Positions 16,449-21,620 of a DNA stretch of 21,620 nucleotides are shown here, piece by piece. The first letter of the stretch is position 1. Every line of letters begins with the position of its first letter. The notes beneath the pieces were generated by a model. That model was not told the origin of the DNA, did no database searches, and saw only the letters and a program-made list of their open reading frames with translations. This DNA comes from Gammaproteobacteria bacterium (GTDB lineage: Bacteria > Pseudomonadota > Gammaproteobacteria > Pseudomonadales > Azotimanducaceae). The stretch is from assembly GCA_009839405.1 (NCBI GenBank), contig VXPR01000110.1:1-21620 (forward strand). Direction: 5' to 3'. Made by a program: the position numbers and the translations under genes.

Positions 16449-18833
16449 ATGCGTTTGGCAGGACCCATCAAGCGATTCAACTACCGCCTTGGACGGGGCA
16501 TCGTACGGGCGCTGGCGCGGCCGACCGTGACCGGTGCGCCGCCACCGGCCAGCGACGAGATCGTCTATGTGCTGCCGAACCGTTCGCTGGCGGACCTGCT
16601 GCTGCTAGACGTGGTGGCCACCGCACAAGCCTTGCCAGCGCCACGCCAACGACTCGAAGTGCTTGACGAGGGGCGACGGTTCTTCTTTCTGAACCGACCG
16701 ACCGGTTGGCGCCGCCGTCACACCATGCGCCGCACTTCGGCGCGCATGAGGCGCATACAGAGGCAGTTGCGCAAGAGCCAGGCGCCAGCCGTGACCTTGG
16801 TGCCCGTGTCGGTGTTCTGGGGACGGGCAGCGGACAAGGAACGGTCCTGGCTGCGCTCGCTGGTCTCCGAGTCCTGGGGCACGTCTTCGCGCCTGCGCCG
16901 CCTACTCGGCCTCCTGCTCAGCCGCAAGGACGTGCTGCTGCACTTCCACCGCCCGCTGCCTTGGCGGGACCTGGCCCGGGGCCTCGATGCCGCCCGCGCG
17001 GAACGCCGCATTGCGCGCCTGTTGCGGGTGCGCTTTCGCAATCAGCGGCAAGCGACGTTAGGACCTGACCTCTCGCACCGCCGCACGCTCATCCAGCGCG
17101 TACTGGCAAGCCCGCAGGTGCGCGCCGCCATCGCGGCGGAGGCGAAGGGCCAGCCAGCCCAGCCGGCGCACCATGCCCGCGCCCGCAAGGCAGCCTTCGC
17201 CATCGCCGCCAACATGTCCTTCCCCGCCATGCGCGTACTCGACCGCTTCCTCACCTGGTTCTGGAGCCGCATCTACGACGGTGTGGCGGTGCATGGCTTC
17301 GAGCACGTCTCCGACCTCGCCGCCACCCACACATTGGTGTTTGCGCCCTGCCACCGCTCGCACATCGACTACCTGCTGCTTTCCTACGTGCTGCACCATC
17401 AGGGGCTCATGCTTCCGCATATCGCGTCCGGCGACAATCTCGACTTGCCGGTGGTGGGACGCCTGCTGCGCGGCTGCGGTGCCTTCTTCATCCGCCGCAG
17501 CTTTCGCGGCGACGACATCTATCGCGCCGTGCTCGATGAGTATCTCTATCAGACGCTCAGGCGCGGCCATTCGTTGGAGTACTTCATCGAGGGCACTCGC
17601 TCGCGCACAGGGCGCCTGTTGCCGCCACGCACGGGAATGCTGCAGACCACGCTCGACGCCGTGGCGCGAGGCCTGCCGCGCCCCGTCGCGGTGATTCCGG
17701 TTCACATCGCCTATGAAAAGGTGATCGAGGCGGCGAGTTTCGACGAGGAACTGTCGGGTGGCAGCAAGCGACCGGAGTCCGTAGGCGGAATCTTCCGTGC
17801 AAGGCGGCTCGTGCGGCAGGAGTTCGGCTCTGTAGCGCTCGCCTTCGCGGCACCGATCGAGCCCGATGCCTATGTCGCGACGGAGGCCGGCAGCCATCGG
17901 CTGGCAAACGAAATCCTGAGGCGCCTGAACCGTTCGGCCAGCATCAACGCGACCCATCTGGTTGCCTTGGTCACCCTCGCCATGCCGCGCCACGCGATCG
18001 ATGTGGCGGCGCTCGGGACACAGCTCGATGTCTGTCGCGAGCTTCTGGAAAGGGAACGCAACCACCACAACCACGCCATCGACTGGCGCCCCGCCCATCG
18101 CCTGATCGACCGCGTTGAGGAACTGGGCCTCGTGCGGCGCGAGCACAGCCCGGTTGGCGACGTCGTCAGCCTCGGTGACGCCGGCGCGGTGCGCATGACG
18201 TGGTACGCCAACAACGCGCTGCACACGCTCGCTGCGCCGGCGCTGATCGCCTGCTTCGTGGTAGAGCGACGCGGCAGCATCTCCGCCAGAGCCTTGCTGC
18301 GCGCCTTCGCCGGCGTTGCGCCCTTGGTCGCGAACGAACTGCACACACACCTGGATGCCCGCACCTGCCACCGCTGCCTGCGCCACATGCGCGCCATGGG
18401 CCTAGTCGAAATGGCAGCGGAAGGCATCATCGCTCCGCAAGACCTCGAACGGCGCTTTCGCACCGAGCTCCTCGCGCGCATCCTGATGCCCGCGCTCGAA
18501 CGTTACTTCATCGCCTCCACGCTCCTCGTTCGCTCCGGCAGCGGCATCCTGAGCCGCGCCGACTTGATGCAGCAGTGTGGGGCCACGTCGGAACGCATCT
18601 CGCGCCTTTACGGCAGCAATGCCCCAGAGTTCCACGACGCACGCCTGTTCCACGGCTTCCTGGATGCCTTGCTCCGCCTGGGGCTCGCTACCGAAGACGC
18701 TGACGGTCGATTGCGCTTCGACGACACAACACAAGGCCCTTTGGCAACGGCGCTAAAGCAAGCCGAAGAAGTGATCCCAGCCGAAATCCGCTACGCCGTG
18801 CGACGGTCGTCCGGCATTCGTACGGAGCGATGA
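16449..18833 (+). CDS. plsB: Glycerol-3-phosphate 1-O-acyltransferase PlsB
   Basis: Catalyses the first acylation of sn-glycerol-3-phosphate (acyl-ACP or acyl-CoA donor) to lysophosphatidic acid at the inner membrane, starting phospholipid synthesis. The product has 794 residues, close to the 807 of E. coli PlsB. Acyltransferase motifs are intact: H302 and D307 in CHRSHIDYLLL (the HX4D catalytic pair), GAFFIRRSFRGD near 350, E381-G382-T383 in FIEGTRSRTGR, and IPVHIAYEKV near 417. The N-terminal LPNRSLADLLLLD, VPVSVFWGRAADKE and the long C-terminal domain are typical of PlsB rather than the short PlsC. The gene stands alone between two long spacers, each carrying a copy of the same direct repeat. 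The ATG at 16449 gives the family's usual N-terminus; its ribosome site is weak. Confidence 0.96.
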   Translation: MRLAGPIKRFNYRLGRGIVRALARPTVTGAPPPASDEIVYVLPNRSLADLLLLDVVATAQALPAPRQRLEVLDEGRRFFFLNRPTGWRRRHTMRRTSARMRRIQRQLRKSQAPAVTLVPVSVFWGRAADKERSWLRSLVSESWGTSSRLRRLLGLLLSRKDVLLHFHRPLPWRDLARGLDAARAERRIARLLRVRFRNQRQATLGPDLSHRRTLIQRVLASPQVRAAIAAEAKGQPAQPAHHARARKAAFAIAANMSFPAMRVLDRFLTWFWSRIYDGVAVHGFEHVSDLAATHTLVFAPCHRSHIDYLLLSYVLHHQGLMLPHIASGDNLDLPVVGRLLRGCGAFFIRRSFRGDDIYRAVLDEYLYQTLRRGHSLEYFIEGTRSRTGRLLPPRTGMLQTTLDAVARGLPRPVAVIPVHIAYEKVIEAASFDEELSGGSKRPESVGGIFRARRLVRQEFGSVALAFAAPIEPDAYVATEAGSHRLANEILRRLNRSASINATHLVALVTLAMPRHAIDVAALGTQLDVCRELLERERNHHNHAIDWRPAHRLIDRVEELGLVRREHSPVGDVVSLGDAGAVRMTWYANNALHTLAAPALIACFVVERRGSISARALLRAFAGVAPLVANELHTHLDARTCHRCLRHMRAMGLVEMAAEGIIAPQDLERRFRTELLARILMPALERYFIASTLLVRSGSGILSRADLMQQCGATSERISRLYGSNAPEFHDARLFHGFLDALLRLGLATEDADGRLRFDDTTQGPLATALKQAEEVIPAEIRYAVRRSSGIRTER

Positions 18834-18840
18834 GGGACAT

Positions 18841-18989
18841 CCGACAAGGCCCGTCTCGCGGGGAGGAGGCTGGTTACACCTTCTGACCCTTGGTTGCTTC
18901 GCCTTCGGCGGGAGGAGCGTGACGGCCCCTCGCTTCGAGACGCTTCACACGGCGCCATCCGGCCGGCACGTTGGTGTTGACTCGGCTTC
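18841..18989 (+). repeat. Intergenic direct repeat, copy B (downstream of plsB)
   Basis: Counterpart of copy A, starting 8 bp after the plsB stop. The shared 20-nt block lies at 18887-18906 and the 19-nt block at 18962-18980. In this copy CGTCTCG (18852-18858) and CGAGACG (18936-18942) are inverted and could close a large stem, but the second half is not kept at the same place in copy A, so a conserved fold is not shown. Confidence 0.88.
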
Positions 18990-19008
18990 CACATAATTCC
19001 TTTGTGGA
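18988..19008. terminator. Weak possible bidirectional terminator between convergent plsB and rsmJ
   Basis: TCCACA (18988-18993) pairs with TGTGGA (19003-19008) around a 9-nt loop in a locally AT-rich patch, in the spacer between convergent genes. The stem is short and no long T-run follows on either strand. Position is the main argument. Confidence 0.3.
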
Positions 19009-19040
19009 TTAATGCTTTGTACAGCATAAGGACGACCAAG

Positions 19041-19652
19041 TCAGGCATTGCCACGATAGACATCGAAGCGCACCGAGCGGCCGAGGATGCGCCAGTCTGG
19101 TGGCGCCACCGCTGGCGCACGGCGACGACGCTTGATCACGACGCGGGATGCCGCGCTCCCCCGCGCAGCCGCCAGCAACTCGCCGAGGTCGGCGTCGTCC
19201 ATTTCGTCTGCCAAGGCTGCCAGCGCCTGCATCCTCAAGGACGGCAAGGCGCCACTCGGATGGTCGCCGAACATCGGATCGAGGTAGATCACGTCGAACT
19301 GCCGCTCGTGCCAGCACTGGCGAGCGTCTCCACATGCCCAAGTCGGGGCAGGGCAAGAGGCCGGCAAGGCGGCAGCCTGCACCCTCGCCGCCAGTGCCGC
19401 ACAAACGTCTGGATGTGCCTCGGTCATGTGAACGCGACAGCCGAGCGTCGCCAGCAACAAGCCATCCGTACCCCAGCCGGCCAGCGCGTCGTGAACGCTG
19501 ATGCCGGATTGCGCTCCGCACGCCCGCGCCAAGGCGCCGCGTCGCCCCTGCCTTGCCCTGCGTCGCACTTCCCGGTCATCGAAGCGAAGCGTGCGACCGG
19601 CTATGCAAACCGTGATGGCGCCGGCCTCGGCCTTCACTTTGCCGGCCGCCAA
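19041..19652 (-). CDS. rsmJ: 16S rRNA (guanine-1516-N2)-methyltransferase RsmJ
   Basis: SAM-dependent methylation of G1516 in 16S rRNA. The product has about 203 residues, shorter than the usual 240-260, mainly at the N-terminus. Family marks in order: FDDREVRRRARQGRRGALAR, the SAM-binding stretch SVHDALAGWGTDGLLLATLG (a variant of the usual D-x-TAGLG-x-D), VHMTEAHPDV, the catalytic-type DVIYLDPMFGDHPSGAL, then RVVIKRRRRAP and the closing SVRFDVYRG. The start is uncertain. A TTG at 19652 has GAGGGAG about 7 nt upstream and overlaps tsaB by 19 nt. A GTG at 19637 would give a 4-nt GTGA overlap with the tsaB stop. Either way it is translationally coupled behind tsaB. The variant glycine-rich motif makes it diverged but not obviously dead. 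Confidence 0.82.
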   Translation of the reverse strand: MAAGKVKAEAGAITVCIAGRTLRFDDREVRRRARQGRRGALARACGAQSGISVHDALAGWGTDGLLLATLGCRVHMTEAHPDVCAALAARVQAAALPASCPAPTWACGDARQCWHERQFDVIYLDPMFGDHPSGALPSLRMQALAALADEMDDADLGELLAAARGSAASRVVIKRRRRAPAVAPPDWRILGRSVRFDVYRGNA

Positions 19653-20242
19653 GGGGTGTCTCCCTCGACATAGAGCGGCAACGCACGCTCGGCCGGAACC
19701 GCTAGGTCTTCTCGCGCCAAAGCCACCGCGCCGACGAACTCGGCCGACATGGCGACGCGCTGGTCATCGCACAGGGCGTCCCCCGCCAAGAGTTGATCGA
19801 ACTGTACGCAACGCACCTCGCCCGCACCGCTCCCGAACTCATACTCGGCTTCGTAGAGCCAGCCAGGTCGGGAGTATCGCCGCACCGTTCGACGCCCTTC
19901 GCGGGCGACGCCGATCGCAGCCATGCCCCATGCCAGCGCTTCCGAACTCGGCACGGCAAACGCCGGCAGATCGAGGCCGAGCGCAATCCCCTGCGCCACG
20001 GAAGCGCCGATGCGCACACCGGTGAAGGAGCCTGGCCCGGCAGAAAACGCCACGCAATCGAGCTGCGGCCGTGCTACCCCGGCGGCGGCAAGAATTCCGT
20101 CGACGAGCGACAGAACCAGCCGATTGTGTTCCCTCGGCGCAATGCGACTCTCCACGACCCACTCGACACCCGAGTCACGCGCAATGCCAAGCGCGACGGA
20201 ACAGACATCGGTGGTGGTCTCTACGGCGAGAATGCGTTGCAT
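19634..20242 (-). CDS. tsaB: tRNA N6-threonylcarbamoyladenosine synthesis protein TsaB
   Basis: TsaB is a non-catalytic ASKHA-fold partner of TsaD and TsaE in transferring threonylcarbamoyl to A37 of ANN-decoding tRNAs. The product has 202 residues (E. coli 231). It opens with ILAVETTTDVCSVALG (the ASKHA phosphate-1 loop), then PREHNRLVLSLVDGILAAAG, and the diagnostic AGPGSFTGVRIGASVAQGIA, followed by LPAFAVPSSEALAWGMAA. The shorter C-terminal part ends ALPLYVEGDTPWRPAK, like other TsaB tails. The ATG at 20242 faces moeA across a 66-bp divergent spacer. rsmJ follows with overlap, so the two translation-related genes form a small operon. Confidence 0.94.
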   Translation of the reverse strand: MQRILAVETTTDVCSVALGIARDSGVEWVVESRIAPREHNRLVLSLVDGILAAAGVARPQLDCVAFSAGPGSFTGVRIGASVAQGIALGLDLPAFAVPSSEALAWGMAAIGVAREGRRTVRRYSRPGWLYEAEYEFGSGAGEVRCVQFDQLLAGDALCDDQRVAMSAEFVGAVALAREDLAVPAERALPLYVEGDTPWRPAK

Positions 20243-20308
20243 GGGAAGGCAGCCGATTGCCGCTAGACTGGCGTGATTCTACCCACTTGCCCGGAGCCAA
20301 AATTCGCA

Positions 20309-21532
20309 ATGCTCGACGTCGATGTGGCCGCTGCCAAGCTTGGCGAACTCATCGAGCCGCTGCGCGGCACCGAACGCGTGCGGGTGGATGCCGCACTTGG
20401 CCGGGTTCCTCTACAGAACATCGTCGCGCCCTTGAGCCTGCCCCCCTTCGACGCCTCCGCCATGGACGGCTACGCGGTTCGCGCAACGGAACTGGCAAGC
20501 GAAGGTCGCAAGCGACTTAAGGTCACGGGCCAAAGCCTCGCCGGACATCCGGCCAGGGAGGCTGCAGGCGCCGGCACGGCCATCCGCATCTTCACCGGCG
20601 CACCCATGCCCGAGGGCGCAGACAGCGTGGTGCTGCAAGAGGACGTGACCGCCAAGGCAGCCGCCATCGAATTCGACGAGTCGGTGAGGGTGGGCCAGCA
20701 CGTCCGCCCGTCCGGCAACGACATCGCCAAGGGCGATACCATCTGCCGCGCCGGCCACCGACTCACCCCCTACGACCTAGCTTGGCTGGCCGCCTGCGGC
20801 ATCAGCACTGTGCGTGTGCGCCGGCGAGTACGAGTCGTTCTGCTATCCACTGGCGACGAGCTGGCAGAACCCGGCATGCCCTTGGGTGAAGCGCAGATCT
20901 ACGACTCGAACCGCTTCGCAATGACACGGCTGCTCGAAGGGCGCGGCAGCGACATCATCGACCTCGGCTGCGTCCCGGACGACCCGGACCAAATCCGCGC
21001 CGCCCTGGAAGAGGCAGCCGACATCGGCGACATCATCGTCACGAGTGGTGGAGTTTCGGTGGGCGATGCCGACCACGTGCGCGACCTCGTGGCCGAACTC
21101 GGCAGCATCGACTTCTGGCGCATCGCCTTGAAGCCCGGCAAGCCCCTCGCCGTCGGTGACATCGGCGGTACCCCGTTTTTCGGCTTGCCCGGCAACCCGG
21201 TCTCCACCATCGTCACCTGCCTCTTGTTCGTGGCCCCTGCCATTGACCTGCTCGCCGGTGCCACTCCGTCGCCTCCCCTGACCATCCCCGCAACGCTCGC
21301 CGAGGAAGTCCCGCATGCCCCGGGCCGCCGCGAATACATGCGCGGCATCGCGAGGCACGAAGACGGCACCCTCAAGGTCGCCATCAACGGCAACCAAGGC
21401 TCCAACCGTCTGGCCACCTTCTCGGGCGCTAACTGCCTCGTCATCATCCCCGCCGACGCCAGAAACCTGCCCGCCGGCGAAACCGTCGCAGTCCTTCCCC
21501 TCGGCAACGACGGGCATCCCTTGCGTCGCTAA
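20309..21532 (+). CDS. moeA: Molybdopterin molybdenumtransferase MoeA
   Basis: Inserts molybdate into adenylylated molybdopterin to make molybdenum cofactor in the cytosol. From the ATG at 20309 the product has 407 residues (E. coli 411). Motifs: LPPFDASAMDGYAVRATEL near 47, RIFTGAPMPEGADSVVLQED near 92, GNDIAKGDT near 136, VVLLSTGDELAEPG near 178, TSGGVSVGDADHVRD near 256, ALKPGKPLAVG near 285, FFGLPGNPVSTIVTCLLF near 299, and GSNRLATFSGANCLVIIP near 372. A GTG at 20273 would add 12 residues; the ATG is preferred because homology starts there, with GGAG 13 nt upstream. It diverges from tsaB. Confidence 0.96.
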   Translation: MLDVDVAAAKLGELIEPLRGTERVRVDAALGRVPLQNIVAPLSLPPFDASAMDGYAVRATELASEGRKRLKVTGQSLAGHPAREAAGAGTAIRIFTGAPMPEGADSVVLQEDVTAKAAAIEFDESVRVGQHVRPSGNDIAKGDTICRAGHRLTPYDLAWLAACGISTVRVRRRVRVVLLSTGDELAEPGMPLGEAQIYDSNRFAMTRLLEGRGSDIIDLGCVPDDPDQIRAALEEAADIGDIIVTSGGVSVGDADHVRDLVAELGSIDFWRIALKPGKPLAVGDIGGTPFFGLPGNPVSTIVTCLLFVAPAIDLLAGATPSPPLTIPATLAEEVPHAPGRREYMRGIARHEDGTLKVAINGNQGSNRLATFSGANCLVIIPADARNLPAGETVAVLPLGNDGHPLRR

Positions 21533-21620
21533 AGCGCACCGGCGACGCCGCCCCTACGAGGCTGACGCGGCAGTGTCGGTCGCCGAATCCATCGTTGCGC
21601 TTGAACGCATCCCCGCCTCG
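21533..21620. other. Window-end stretch, unassigned
   Basis: Eighty-eight bases after the moeA stop. On the minus strand a frame open from the window edge ends in TAG (21556-21554) and could be the 3' end of a convergent gene. On the plus strand a GTG at 21573 opens a frame reading SVAESIVALERIPAS. Both are too short to choose between. Confidence 0.2.

Noticed and set aside
16223..16666. Plus-strand frame through repeat copy A into plsB
   Set aside because: It is not preserved in copy B, has no domain, and overlaps the true plsB start.
20273..20308. GTG start for moeA
   Set aside because: It would add 12 residues without homology. The ATG at 20309 matches the family start.
1..21620. CRISPR arrays, rRNA or tRNA genes, insertion sequences, prophage genes
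   Set aside because: No regularly spaced short repeats, no tRNA T-loop/acceptor pattern in the spacers, and no transposase or integrase motifs were seen.

Overview
This is a GC-rich, densely coded chromosomal segment. The gene set (map-glnD-dapC-dapE, gspC/D/N, plsB, rsmJ, tsaB, moeA) points to a gammaproteobacterium, probably a little-studied lineage; I cannot name a genus from sequence alone. TAG, TGA and TAA all serve as ordinary stops, so the genetic code is standard.

Region 1 (1-5899, + strand) is a housekeeping block. It holds the 3' end of methionine aminopeptidase (map), the PII uridylyltransferase/uridylyl-removing enzyme glnD, and two genes of the succinylase branch of diaminopimelate/lysine synthesis, dapC and dapE. 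dapD, which often sits with them, is absent here. The glnD frame has no stop at the family's normal end. It reads through a perfect 12-bp GC hairpin and 635 nt into dapC.

Region 2 (5896-16102) is built around type II secretion. gspN overlaps the dapE stop by 4 nt, and gspC and gspD lie at the far end. Between them sit (a) a minus-strand toxin-antitoxin pair (Gp49/RelE-like toxin and HTH antitoxin) whose toxin is cut by an in-frame TAG, and (b) a 1814-residue subtilisin-family protease. The protease has two propeptide-like units, a KP-43-like beta domain, four W-x-W repeat modules and a C-terminal beta-propeller-like region. Its stop overlaps the gspC start, so protease, gspC and gspD look like one operon. 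The natural inference is that the protease is a cargo of this secretion system. gspE-M are not in the window.

Region 3 (16103-19040) is plsB (glycerol-3-phosphate acyltransferase) with long intergenic spacers on both sides. Each spacer carries a copy of the same roughly 149-bp repeat in the same orientation.

Region 4 (19041-21620) has a minus-strand pair, tsaB (tRNA t6A synthesis) followed by overlapping rsmJ (16S rRNA methyltransferase), diverging from moeA (molybdenum cofactor synthesis) on the + strand. The last 88 bases hold no gene I can assign.

The points most worth a second look are the protease placed inside the split secretion locus, the direct repeats around plsB, the amber-interrupted toxin next to an intact antitoxin, and the missing glnD stop.
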